A stretch of DNA of 64,000 bases from Henckelia pumila. Its lineage: Eukaryota; Streptophyta; Magnoliopsida; Lamiales; Gesneriaceae. How positions within the stretch are numbered: the stretch's first letter is position 1; the number at the start of each line of letters is the position of its first letter. This document shows, in pieces, positions 23,579 through 35,277 of this stretch. The stretch lies in NCBI RefSeq assembly GCF_033568475.1, contig NW_027331831.1, positions 9,920,001 to 9,984,000 of the forward strand. Reading direction: 5' to 3'. The notes beneath the pieces are model-generated. The model saw nothing but the letters and a program-made list of their open reading frames with translations, ran no database searches and had not been told where the DNA came from. A program made the translations under genes and the position numbers.

Positions 23579-23955
23579 TGAATATATATATATATGGTTA
23601 TGAGAACGTTTAATTCTGCACGCCATCTACTACAAAATGTTACTTGAGTAGTAATGTCTTTGTATAGGTAATAGAATATAGGGTAGCAAAGATAGACTAT
23701 ATATTTTAATTTCTTGACTAATGGAGTGATCACGGGGTGAAGTTTCAGTAATTAATCTCATCACATTTTGCCTCAAGTTGTTGAATAATTGAAGGTAACT
23801 TTGGTAAATAAAGATATATTAGACAAAAAAACAAGTCATTTTCAATATCATTTATGGATCCTGATCGATATCGTTTTAGGGCCATGATAACGAAACTCGA
23901 GCAGCTGATGGCGCTATGAGAAAATGTTTGTTATAGTATAAATCCCCGGACCCTC

Positions 23956-24033
23956 TTATAGTATAACTGTAGATCCTAATGAGGAAGATTTAGATTATAG
24001 TATAACTGTAGATCCTAATGAGGAAGATTTAGA
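23956..24033 (+). repeat. 39-bp perfect tandem duplication
   Basis: A 39-bp unit opening TTATAGTATAACTGTAGATC occurs twice head to tail, and the 11-mer TTATAGTATAA recurs on both sides (near 23930 and 24056). One plus-strand frame stays open through both units (a 13-residue repeat, YSITVDPNEEDLD) to a stop at 24068, but has no ATG. I do not call it a gene. Confidence 0.85.
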
Positions 24034-24147
24034 AATAGTGCCGGTGGCAGCCCTTGTTATAGTATAACGTGTAACAATAAGTCTTTGTCGTTTTACTAAA
24101 AGTTAGAGTTATCAAAATGAGTGGTCTTTACGAAAAAAATAAGATCT

Positions 24148-26345
24148 TGTTTGAAACTAAAAATTCCAGTTTTCAAGGAAAGAGTATTCAAAGAAATTCA
24201 ATAAATCACCTTCAAAACTGATACGATCAGTTTTCGGTAATTCACACACACAAGAACGAAAATACAGAAATTAAAGAACACAAATATTTACTTAGTCTGG
24301 CCATAAAAATGCCTATGTCCACTGACCGCTTAATTCGGTATTTACTAGCAAGTGCACTAGGTCAAGTAATAGTAAAGTGAACAGAGAGTCCAAGTATCGA
24401 TCCCGCAGGGACGGTTGTCAATTCTCAAGATTTGATTATTTTACTTAATCTAGACAAAATAATAAAACGAGTGCTAAGAATTAAATAAAAATTTAATTAA
24501 TAAAATAAAATAAGAATTAAAATAGAAGAAAAATAAATTCAATTAAATAGAGACAACCAAGACACACGAAGGTATCAAACAAATTATGCAAACAAGTGGA
24601 AAATCTAGGATCCAGATTTAATATTAAATCACGGCGAATTCTCCTAACTTATTTAACAGTCTATTTCTAGAACAATTAAACCTATTCAAATATTGACGGA
24701 TCAATCTTTCATAATTCAAATCAAATTCGAATGCATTGAGAATTATGATAATTCAGTTTTCACCTAAATGCGCATACTGAAACCGAATACTATTTCTAGT
24801 CGGTTTAACCATATGTCAATTATTGGAGCGATCAAAATCAATTCCTAATCTGTCGAATCAGAATCGATTAACATGCAGGTAAATAATTGATCAGGTTATT
24901 CAAAAGAACAAAATATAAATCCAACAATCAATAATTTAATATAAATAAAAAATCCCAAATCAAAATCCACAGTTTAACAAAAATCTATTCGGCCCAATCT
25001 CGCCGTCTTGGTTGAATAAAAACTACTCAATAATTGAAAATAATATTCAAACAAAAGTTTAAATTTTAAAAAAGAAAGGAAGAAAACTCTGAAGAAGATG
25101 GAGCGATCTCCAATCTTCAAGCCTCCGCCCTAGCCGCCTCTCTTTGCGTTTGGAACCCCTTCTATGCGTCTAAAATCTTCTATTTATATCGATTTGAAAG
25201 CCCATAAAATAAAATCCGACAAGTTAAGAATTTTAATTTTCGAAAATTCTATTTTTTCTGATTCTGCGACATGCTCGAACCCTGGACATGGGTCCGTACC
25301 CACCTCCGGGTACTCTTTGGCTCAAATTATTTTTTTTTCGCGACTTGTCCGGACCGTGTGCCACATCCGTTCATGGGTTCGTGCATACATATGTGTCATC
25401 GCGCAGTTTTCTTGAAAAAAATCATATCTCGAGTTCTAGCCGTCGGATCGAGCCAAAATTTGGACAGCAGCTTCGAAACAATTTTGAACAGTGAAGATCG
25501 GATTTGGATCTATCTAGCATTAAAAATATATTTTTGATCATTGCTGCTCCGTAATTCATGTTTGCGGGCTTTTCTCTTGCTCCAAAAATAATGATTTCTT
25601 CAATATTTCTACAAAAATCAACCCGAAGAGTGAAATGCACACACATGCAATAAATCATGAATAAAACTTATAAAACACTATGAATGCATGCAAAATAAAC
25701 ATAAAAATAACACAAAATAATGCACACAAAATGCACTTATCATCCACGATCGGAGAAAATCTTATAAAGAGACTAAACTGAGATTTACAACCCGAGCATA
25801 CAATTCAAGAACTCTACACAAATGTCATTGAAATCAAAGTTTAAGACCCTTTTGATCTTCCCTCACTTTCTATGTATAATCGCTCTTGAACTCACTCACT
25901 GATTTTCCAAAACTCTCTCACTTTTTTTGCTTCCAGCTGAATGATGTATTTATAGGCGACTGGGCGTAACCATGTAATTGTCTACGTAACTGTCTAACAA
26001 CATCTCTAACAAACTAACAAACTGGAACTGACTTGTACGGACGACTGAATGGTCCCGCTGATCAGTTGATCATCCAGTTGTGAAGATATTCAGTTGAGCA
26101 TACTTGAATGACTTCATACTTCGACTGACTTCAGCTTTGGCCTCTTCGTCTACTTCATTCAGTTGAGCTTCGCCTCCAGTTGAGACTACCCTTAGCAGAT
26201 CTCATCAGTTTTCTTGGTGTCCAGTTGATCTTGTGACTTCAGTTAGACTAGGTATTCAGTTGTCACTTCCAGTCCCGGTTCCTCGCTTCAGTTTTGGTCC
26301 CCTGAACTAAGACTAGCTAGCTTTACAGACACTTTAGTTTCAACA
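24148..26345 (-). repeat. Copia-type LTR split by an inserted solo LTR
   Basis: On the minus strand it starts TGTTGAAACTAAA (26345) and ends TTTAGTTTCAAACA (24148), so the termini are inverted copies. A TATA context GCCTATAAATAC lies near 25955. Without the insertion at 24323-25742 it is about 773 bp. No internal region or matching target duplication is present, so it is a solo or truncated LTR. Its U3 carries a dense array of CAGTTG motifs. Confidence 0.75.
24323..25742 (-). mobile_element. Solo LTR (Gypsy-type by resemblance) with TCCAC target duplication
   Basis: A 1420-bp TG...CA sequence (minus strand TGATAAGTGCATTTTG...GAATTAAGCGGTCA) is flanked by TCCAC at 24318-24322 and 25743-25747. 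It interrupts the LTR at 24148-26345, whose sequence resumes exactly after the duplication. The CTGCGGGATCGATACTTGG segment near its 3' end resembles LTRs of Athila/Tat Gypsy elements, from memory. No gag or pol remains, consistent with LTR-LTR recombination. Confidence 0.85.
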
Positions 26346-27346
26346 ATATATTACCAAAAAAAAAAACACTAATTGGTATCATAATAAAAGTAAACTAAAA
26401 TATGTAATTGAAAAACTACGTGTGACCAAGAATATTTGACATAATTTCTCAAAATATCTTTATTGAACAATGATAAATATTATTTAAAAAATGAACTTTG
26501 CTTACATTTTTTAAAATAAAAACAAAAAAACAAAATCATCAACTACGTCGTCACATCAGATATCATTAACATATTTTTTTTTCTATGCAAAAGATCGGTA
26601 ATCCATTCAATCTTTCGCAAGTTCTAAATTGTACGTGTTTGGTGTGTGTGATTTCTTTTTCCCTCTTGATAATAATAATTTTGGAAAAATTAGTTGGGGG
26701 TCCATATGAGCAAGTGCATAGCTAGCCTACCCTAGACAATGGCCGCTCCTGTTTATCAGTAAATTAAAACTTCCAACATGAATAACATATTGTTTGTTTC
26801 AATCGAATATCACTGTATCAGATAACCGAATGAATGTGAGTCAAATTCACGAATTTTACCAATCAATCTGAAAGCTGCAAATTAAGGATTGGAATTTTTC
26901 GAAAAGTAAACTATGACAATATTCTTGAACAGAGTGATTCATGTCCATTTATGTTTTTTTACAGCTCAATCAAAGACTAACTAATAGTTTAAGTCTCCTA
27001 CACGGATCACACACGCTACAATTATTAAGTGGAACCAGGAATTTTTTTGAGAGACAAGTTTAGTTTTTTTTTTTTTTTTTGGTTATCATTTGTAATAGAA
27101 TTCATATTTCTCTTCGATGTATGACAAATATGGTGTCGATGGATCCAAGATTTAGATTAATGATAGGAGAAACATGTTTTGGCAGATGGGATTCAATCAA
27201 ACGGGAGTACCCGTCGGATATAGTTTGGATTTCATTCATGAATTTTTTTTTATTTAACGTGAAATTTCACTTTAAAAAAACAAATGCATGTGAATTGTTT
27301 GAATACTTGCGTGAGAACAAAAGAGAGGCCCGGGGAAATTTCCGTT
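26346..27346. other. Gene-free stretch between LTR elements
   Basis: AT-rich with no recognised gene. The open frame 27079-27354 matches nothing I know and runs into the Copia LTR, so I leave it out. Confidence 0.5.
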
Positions 27347-27351
27347 CTACC

Positions 27352-27789
27352 TGATGAAAATAATTGGATTTCATCTCTCAAACATAAAAATCCATCAATT
27401 CTAACAAACTCTCAAGAAAAATAATCACAACTGTAGAAGTGTACCAGAATCGATGATTTGTAACTGATTATGGGTGATGATATTCAATCTTGTAGTTTTC
27501 TTTCCAAACCAGATTATTCTGTCGTTGGAAAACAGAAACTGATGCGTATGTGTCGTTCTGCAAAATTGGAACCATAACTCGTTTTATAATTAAATAAGTT
27601 TTCACTATTTCTAATTTGGCCCTTCAACAAATTAAAATATCATATATGGTATCCACACAATAATATCATGACAATTAAGTCATTAAGTCAATTTTTTAAT
27701 TATAAATTAGACCACATCAATTTATGATTTATTTAATTGATGACATTTAAACATTTACGATTACAATTATGGCCCCAAAGTTTCCAACA
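27352..27789 (-). repeat. 3' LTR of the Copia element (outer copy)
   Basis: 438 bp matching the 5' LTR closely and abutting the CTACC duplication. It is preceded on the minus strand by GGCCCAGTAGGAGATTG, a plausible polypurine tract. Confidence 0.9.
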
Positions 27790-27919
27790 ATCTCCTACTG
27801 GGCCATATATGTAAACTTATAAATGTATTAAATTTAATGAGCTCAAAACTTTTGTCATCATAACTGTAGGACTTTTTAAACAATCTCGTCCATCAATTAT
27901 ATCAACATAGGATCAATGC

Positions 27920-28312
27920 ATTCTATCAAACTCTCAAGAAAAATAATCACAACTTTGAAAGTGTACCAAAATCCATGATTTGTAACTGATTATGGGTGAT
28001 GATATTCAATCTTGCAGTTTTCCTTCCAAACCAGATTGTTCTATCGATGAAAAACAGAAACTGATGTGTATTCGTCGTTCTGAAAAATTTGGACCATAAC
28101 CCGTTTTATAATTATATAAGTTTTCACTATTTCTAATTTGGCCCTTCAACAAATCAGAAATATCATATATGGTATCCACACAATAATATCATGACAATTA
28201 AGTCCTTAAGTCAATTCTTTAATTATAAATTAGACCACATCAATTTATGACTTATTTAATTGATGACATTTAAACATTTACAATTACAGTTATGGACCCA
28301 AATTTTTCAACA
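27920..28312 (-). repeat. Second, inner 3' LTR copy
   Basis: This copy lacks the last 40-50 bases of the LTR at its 3' end (low coordinates). Instead it joins at about 27920 directly to internal sequence (27790-27919) that is itself a duplicate of 28313-28442. The Copia 3' end is thus a tandem duplication of [internal 3' end + LTR]. Confidence 0.88.
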
Positions 28313-28728
28313 ATCTCCCACTGGGCCATATATGTAAACTTATAAATGTATTAAACTTAATGAGTTCAAAACTTTTGTCATCATAACTGTAGGACTTCTT
28401 AAACAATATCGTCCATCAATTATATCGACATAGGATCAATGCAGTCTTTGTTGTATTTATCACAACTAAACCATCCATGGTCACTTATATCAAATACAAT
28501 CAAATGTCACAGATCAATCATGAATGTGCGGCATGAAAATTACATACAAGGTGATCTATTCATGTCAATTTTCAACTAGGTTCTTCTTTACCAAAGTGAG
28601 ATCAAAACTTTAACTTCAGTTAGACAAAGTGTAATGAAGTAAATAATGAACTTTATATATGATCAGAAAATATCCATATACATAAATAGAGCAAAAAATA
28701 ACATATATAGTACTAACTCTCATTAGAT

Positions 28729-30700
28729 CTAGACTTCATCAAACTGAATAACACTCATATGAGTTGTGTGCTCATAAAAAACATTGGGTGGAAAATCTTT
28801 CGTAAAAGGATCTGCTATCATGGAGTTTGTGTCTATGTGTTCTATCGAAATCTGTCCACTTTGTACTCTTTCTTTCACAACAAGGAACTTGATGTCGATG
28901 TGCTTCAATTTTTTAGAGCTCCTATTATTGTTGGAATTCAATACAGCTGATCTATTGTTACAAAACAATTTCAATGCTCTTTCAACCCCTTCTAGAATAC
29001 GCAGCCCAGTGACAAAGTTCTTCAGCCATATTTCATGATTAGATGCTTCGTAACATGCTATAAATTCAGCCGCCATGGTGGAAGAAGCTGTTAGTGCTTG
29101 TTTGGAACTTCTCCAAGAGATAGCTTCGCCAGCCAACATAAATACATAGCTTGAAGTGGATCTCATGCTATCTTGGCATCCAGCAAAATCAGAGTCAGAA
29201 ATCCTATGATCTCAAGATTATTCGACCTCTTATATGTGAGCATGTAATCACAAGTTCTCTTTAGATATCTCATTACCCTTTTGGCTATTTTCCAATGATC
29301 CATTCCTGGGTTGCTTAAATATCTGCCCAACACTCCAACAATATACGCAATATTCGGACGCGTACAAACTTGAGCATACATAAGATTTCCTACAGCTGAA
29401 GCATAAGGAATCTTTTGCATTTCTTGAATCTCGAGGCTTTCTTTAGGACACTGTTTAAGACTAAACTTGTCTCCTCTAGCGACCAGGGTGTTACCTAGCT
29501 TACAATCTTGCATGCCAAATCTTTTAAGCACCTTATCGATATAGCTCTTTTGCGACAATCCAAGAATACCTCGAGAACGATCTCGATGTATATTCCTCGT
29601 ACAAAAGAGGCGTTACCAAGATCTTTCATTTCAAAATGTCTAGAGAAAAATCTCTTGGTATCGTTTAACATTCATATATCGTTTGTGGCAAGCAAAATGT
29701 CATCTACGTACAAAACCAAGAAGATATACTTACTCCCACTGAACTTATGATACACACAATCATCCACTACATTTACCTCAAAGCCAAATGAGATAATTAT
29801 TTGATGAAACTTGTGGTACCATTGACGAGAAGCTTGCTTTAACCCATAGATGGGCTTCTTAAGTTTGCAAACCATATTATTTGGATTTCCCAAAACAAAG
29901 TGTTCTGGCTGCACCATATAGATTGTTTCCTCAATGTCTTCATTGAGAAAAGCTGTCTTGACATCCATCTGATGGAGTTCCATATCGAAATGTGCGACAA
30001 GTGCCATGATTGTCCTAAAAGAGTCCTTCGATGAACCTAGAGAGAAGTCTCCTTAAAGTCAATCTCATACTATTGAGTATAACCTTTAGCTACAATACGT
30101 GCTTTGTATCTTTCCACATTACCTTTTGAATCCAGTTTGGTTTTGAAAATCCACTTACAACCAATGGGTTTCATGTTTTTGGTAATGGGACAAGTTCCCA
30201 AACTTTATTGTCTTGCATTGACTTATACTCTTCATTCATCGCCTCGACCCACTTTTGAGATTTGAATCTTGAATGGTTTGACAAAAGTTGATTGGATCAT
30301 CCTCCACCATATTATTATTTTCCTCATTTTCTTGGAGTAGCACTATGTAATCATCCGGAATAGCGCTCTTTCTTTATCTAGTGGATATCCGTAAAGACAC
30401 TTGTTCTTCAGACACTGGTTCTTGAGGTTGTTGAGTTTGTTCACTTGGGAGTTGATTGGCAATATCTTGATGTTCTTGTATCACATTCTGATCAATTAAA
30501 GGAATACATTCTTGAACATTATCAGTATCGATCATAGGAATATGAACCATCTTTTCTTGAAGAGTAGTTGGAACACATTCTTCCTCGAAAACAAAACCTG
30601 TTACTTTATTCTTCCCTCCAAACTCAATATCCTCAAAAAATACCGCACTTCCTGTCTCAAATATTTACTTTAGTTTGGGATCATAAAATTTATAGCCCCG
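28729..30700 (-). pseudogene. Copia reverse transcriptase and RNase H, broken
   Basis: After the CACTA insertion the Copia reading resumes with GYKFYDPKLK followed by a stop. It then passes to reverse transcriptase in 30007-29672 (MDVKTAFLNEDIEETIYM, YGLKQASRQWYHKF, catalytic YVDDILLATNDI) and on through 29558-29163 (GTLVARGDKFSL, YASAVGNLMYAQVCTRPNIA). RNase H is in 29166-28729 (SWRSSKQALTASSTMAAEF, HIDIKFLVVKERV, IADPFTKDFPPNVFYEH). Several frame changes and stops separate these pieces, so no polyprotein is possible. Copia identity is certain; the lineage is not assigned. Confidence 0.9.
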
Positions 30701-30729
30701 CACTACAACAAATATTGATTTTAACAACA

Positions 30730-31015
30730 CTCAAAAGACAACGGTTTTTTCGAAAAACTGTTGTCTTTTGACTTTTAACAACGGTTTTAATAAAAACCGT
30801 TGTGGTTGGCTATATTTTAATGAAAGAGGACAACGGTTTTTAAAAAATCATTGTCTTTTATACGTCATACAACAACGGTTTTAATTAACCGTTGTCTATG
30901 AGCGTGTTTTTTATGACCTATGACAACGGTTTTAATTAACCGTTGTCTATTTGCCTTTTTTTTGGGAGTCTACGACAACACAGTTTTAAAACGTTGTCTT
31001 TTTATGTTGTCTTTT
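30730..31015. repeat. Left subterminal repeat array of the CACTA element
   Basis: Five or six palindromic units based on ACAACGGTTTTAA...ACCGTTGT, for example GACAACGGTTTT at 30922 pairing with AACCGTTGTC to 30947. In known CACTA systems such repeats bind transposase. Confidence 0.85.
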
Positions 31016-31171
31016 CTTTTTTCCATTTTTTTAATTTTAAAAAAATAAATATGCAAGTCAACCCTTTTCCGTCAATAAAAAATAAAAATTACTCAACCCC
31101 TTTCTTCCTCATCCTCTCGCTCTCACGACTCTCTCAAAACCCAACCCTAGCCACCCACTTCTCACCGTAGA

Positions 31172-31693
31172 TTCGAGATTAATCTGGAGTGTTTGGCCTA
31201 CCCACGTGAAATAAGTGTACGCATCAACGAAGAAGAAAGATTTTCTCCTATCCAAGAAATGGAGCAATGGTTTAATCACTTTCTCCCTAACATCGGACCT
31301 GAAAGTGCCGTTCGACGGCGGGAATGAAGATTCCAGGGCATCCATAGCTAATGGGGTTCCGACCTTGATTTTCTTCAGCCCGAACTTTCTCATAGAGTAC
31401 CTGATCGTGTTTGGTGGGTTGCTCAAGATTTTGTTCCCCACGATAAGGTACCGGATCTTGGATTTGGGATAAAAGGGGACGACATTCAATCGCACCCACT
31501 CATCCGCGAGCGTTTGGTTGGTGGAAATGTCGGGAATGAGGTCGTTGGGTACCATGATAGAGATTTGAATGTCGGTGTTTTGGATGTCTTGAAGGGTTTT
31601 TGGGTTTGCTCCGTAGATTTTGATGCATTTGCCATGGAGTTTCTGGACGAGCTTAATGGATTCTGAAGGGGAGGGGAGATTATTGCCAATATA
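31172..31693 (-). pseudogene. Captured beta-1,3-glucanase (GH17) fragment
   Basis: A single open minus frame (31771-31109) contains about 170 residues of a plant GH17 glucan endo-1,3-beta-glucosidase: NNLPSPSESIKLVQKL, QISIMVPNDLIP, LADEWVRLNVVPFYP, IRYLIVGNKILSN, GTPLAMDALESSFPPSNGTF and KSFFFVDAYTYFTWV. The family's catalytic acid lies in VGNE; here it is VGNK (Glu to Lys). A short stretch after LSNPP is missing compared with intact relatives. Signal peptide and C-terminal half are absent. The frame is still open, so a peptide could be made, but it cannot be an active glucanase. It lies inside the CACTA element. Confidence 0.9.
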
Positions 31694-33059
31694 GAAAGGA
31701 ATGGAGACATGAAGCTTCCAAGTCGTCACCCATATTCGACAATAGTTGCCCGGTATTGAAACTTCATCCATTCAATTGAAATTCGATCTACAGGTTTGAG
31801 ATCTTAAGATGGCGTTAATATAGACACTACAAGAAATTTTTTTCTCATTCGGAGATTTCTCGGAAGCGGGCTTCTTCTCTGTTAATTTTTTTTTCTCTTC
31901 CTTGGCCGCCATTGCTATCGTACACTACCAGATATGGATTTTTGAATTTACTGAAACTAGATGGTATTTTTTGTTTCCTTGTTTTCTTTGTTGCGAGAAT
32001 GGTGAATCTAGTTCTTCGTGCTAAAACATTAATTTAACTTGTAGTTCTCTTTTTTTATGTGTTTTGCAGTTTTTCTAGCTTTGTAGCGGCTGCTTATACG
32101 GCAAAGTTGTAAGGTAAAAGGGTACAATGTGTTATAGTGTTTTAAATTGCGTACCACTCATTGCACTTTCCACACACAAATCGTGGTGCTGGTGAAGGAT
32201 GAGGTCTTAAGTTCACATCTGCGAAATCTTTCCTCTCCGCTGCATCCGAGCAGACCTCTCGATCGTTTTTGGGTATTTTCTAGCTTGTTCTTTGTGTTTT
32301 AATCGGAGGATTATCTGGAATATGCGTCTTTCAGTTATGGTTGCTGATAATTGTTTGTAACTTTCATTGATGAGCGATGCATGTAGATGTTAGATTTGTG
32401 TTGCTTATAGTTTGTGTATGTGTGATTGCTATTTGATCAGCTGATATTTGTTTTAGGTTTTGGGGCAGATTCTAGCTTTGTTCTGCCATTGATATATGTA
32501 TAGACTTTACTGTACTATCTATGGATAAATTTACAGTCTTTTCTTGGAGGGTCTGCCTAAAATCTCTGTTTGAGTTTGAATCTTGAGGTTTCTTGAGTAT
32601 TTAAATGGGAATTGGACACGCTGTGTGTTGCTTGTTCTTTGGATTTGCAGGTCTAATGTTTCGGCTCATGCATATTTTTCAAATATTTGGATTCACCTTA
32701 TTTTTTGCAGGTCTAATTTTTGGATTCACCTTATTTTTTGGGAATGCAGGAGTTTAATATTGGTCAAGGTTTGGAAATGAAGTAGCCATGTGTCCAGGTA
32801 GCAACACAGCTTCTACCGAGTTTGTTGTAGAAAAACAGTTAGATGGATCAGTTGCTTTGGTTCGTGACCAATGATTTAATAAGTCTATTTCGTGTTGTCT
32901 TGATATTTGTGGATATGCAATCGCAATAAGTGCCTAGAAATCGCATCAACTCCTGTGAGTACTAATAATTAATTAAGCACCCATCATGCTTTCAAAATTT
33001 GTGTTACTAATTATATATATGTATATATAACAAACTGTTTTTTTTTCTTTTTCCCGTAG

Positions 33060-33671
33060 GAAAACCAGAAACTACTGGGTCTGAAACAGAGTACAGTAGC
33101 CATTGAAGAACTGAAAGAAAACACAATAAAGAAACTAAAAAGATCACTGCAATATTATTTAGAGCCATTCGAAGTGATGAAGTTGATAGATAAACTTCAA
33201 TGGCTGGGAATTGGATACCACTTAGAAGATGAAATCAATTTGTGGTTTGAAAAGCTAAGTCAGTGGGAATATTCAAAGGTAAGTATATATTTATTTCTGA
33301 TTATAAAACTCACATTTGCATGCATTTATAATATTAAATCATGAGGTTATTTGAACTAATCTGTTGCAGATGGGATGTGGACGCAATAGAGAATCTACCC
33401 GATTACATGAAAATATGCTACATGGCATTATACAACACAACTACAGAGATAGCTCAAAAGATTCTCAAACAACATGGGATAAACGTTCTCCATTTCCTTG
33501 CAAGAGTGGTAATTATATATAAATAAACTTTTTTAATGTTGCTTTTTATAAATTCCCTGGTCATTTCTGTTTAGGCAAAAATTAACTTATTACCTTATGC
33601 AACGACAGTGGATCCATACCATTGAAGCTTATATGGTCAAGGCCAAGTGGTTCCAAAATGGACAAATACCA
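33060..33671 (+). pseudogene. Captured terpene synthase fragment, three exon pieces
   Basis: Piece 1 (33060-33278) includes AIEELKENT, LIDKLQWLGIGYHLEDEIN and FEKLSQWEYSK, the start of the N-terminal terpene synthase domain. Piece 2 (33370-33508) encodes WDVDAIENLPDYMKICYMALYN, from the catalytic domain just after the metal-binding region. Piece 3 (from 33609) encodes WIHTIEAYMVKAKWFQNG. Splice sites remain at the junctions (AAAG/GTAAG, TTGCAG, GACAG). The intervening exons with the RxR and DDxxD metal-binding motifs are missing: piece 1 is followed after 91 bases by piece 2. The opening of piece 1 has stops in the likely frame. It is non-functional as an enzyme. Confidence 0.88.
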
Positions 33672-34347
33672 ATGCTTTGGTACGGAGATATACTAGTGCT
33701 CGGTTTGGTGCATATGAAAAGTTTTAAAATTTGTTCATTTATGTTTACCTTGTTGGTTCTTCATGGGAGTGCTTATCTCCAAAATTGACTTCTGGAATTA
33801 TTTTTCTTGATTTACATCTATGAACAAACAAATGAAGAGCTACTCGGATTCCCCTTCAAGACATTATGGGTGATGCAAAAACCGAGTCTTTGATGTGTTC
33901 ATTGAATTCAATATACTAATTACTTGGTTCCTTGAATATTTATATTTTATCATTGTTTTTCACTTTTATTCGTACTTCGTAGATGTTGAGCTACTTGTGT
34001 GGAGCTCACCTGCAGCTCATTTAAAGTTTGTACTGGGTGGAAGTACTCGAGTTTGAGTTCTTTTTTAAAATTATTTTCATGCCTTTAAACCACTAATATC
34101 TCTTATAATTATGTAGTGGATTATATTAAGGGAACAATTGCATTTTTTGAGTCTTTCCTCTGTTACCTGATATGCATGCTAATAATTAACTACCACTATG
34201 ATTTTGGTTATCTTACAATTTTTAGCCTATAGTTGGTGTTATTGATTAGTTTTTGTTTAATATGTTGTGATTAAGTTTGGTTCCAATTAGATAAATCTAA
34301 GTTTTGTTCTCATCGATAATGCTTTGATCATGCTCTTAATTTTTCAG

Positions 34348-34419
34348 GCAGAAATTTTAGCTCTAAAAAATGCATCCTATTTCTTGAAAGCGGGAGGCCA
34401 TTTTGTCATATCCATTAAG
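34348..34419 (+). pseudogene. Captured fibrillarin exon
   Basis: This 72-base exon-like piece encodes AEILALKNASYFLKAGGHFVISIK. Apart from one inserted Lys in an A-run it matches the strongly conserved segment of fibrillarin, the nucleolar 2'-O-methyltransferase of box C/D snoRNPs. Splice signals flank it exactly (TTTTTCAG before, GTTAGTG after). Other fibrillarin exons were not recognised nearby. Confidence 0.82.
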
Positions 34420-35076
34420 GTTAGTGTTTCTGGTTATGTTTTGAGTGTGATCATATCCATTTTGTCATGTGGAGGATCTTATGTTCAGGGTGGATGATGT
34501 TAGATTAACTGCTGTGTTTTGTGTTCTTGAAATCTGCTTAGATGTGGAAACATGTATACTCAATGTTACTATATATGTGTCAATTGGCATTCCAAATGGC
34601 AGACCATAAAATTAGCTTGATGGGAACTTTTAGAAATTTTAATGCTCGATCTGCACCGACTTAATTTACTTCTTGTGTTTTTGTAGAAGAAGATAAGAAT
34701 GATGTGAAAGAAAATGTTGTTGTTATATTGTTGTTGATACTCTTTGAAACATTACAATTTATATGGTAAACATAGTTGTCTATAATTTATTTATATGCTG
34801 GTGTTCTTTAAGTACTATTTTGCCAGGAAGATGTCACGCGGTTTTTGTTTCTTAGTTCGATTCTTTGTTTATCTTCTAAGATGGTTCAGTAATATGCAGA
34901 TTGTTTGGATAACTGTATAGGAAATTTACTATCAAGTCGATCTTCCCATCATATTTGTTTTATGGATTTGAATTCCAGAATTTTGACATCTTTTCTGCTA
35001 CTTGAATTCGTCAACTTGTGCAGATAGTCGTGATGCAGAGGATAATGGTGGATGCTATTCTTGAAGGAGTGTTCCA

Positions 35077-35163
35077 AGTTAATTTATATAGATTAGTTCA
35101 TAACTCGATCTATTGGAAAGTTCCGAGTTAATTTATATAGATTAGTTCATAACTCGATCTATA
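35077..35163 (+). repeat. Tandem duplication inside the CACTA element
   Basis: GTTAATTTATATAGATTAGT followed by TCATAACTCGATCTAT occurs twice, at about 35077 and 35127. Confidence 0.85.
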
Positions 35164-35277
35164 TATTTTTTATTGTAGATTGATTTTGAATTTAGAATAA
35201 GAATATTGATTTGTAATATTGAAAAATTGTATATTAAATTTTATTTTAGAAATTTTAATTTTTTTTCATTTGTAATG

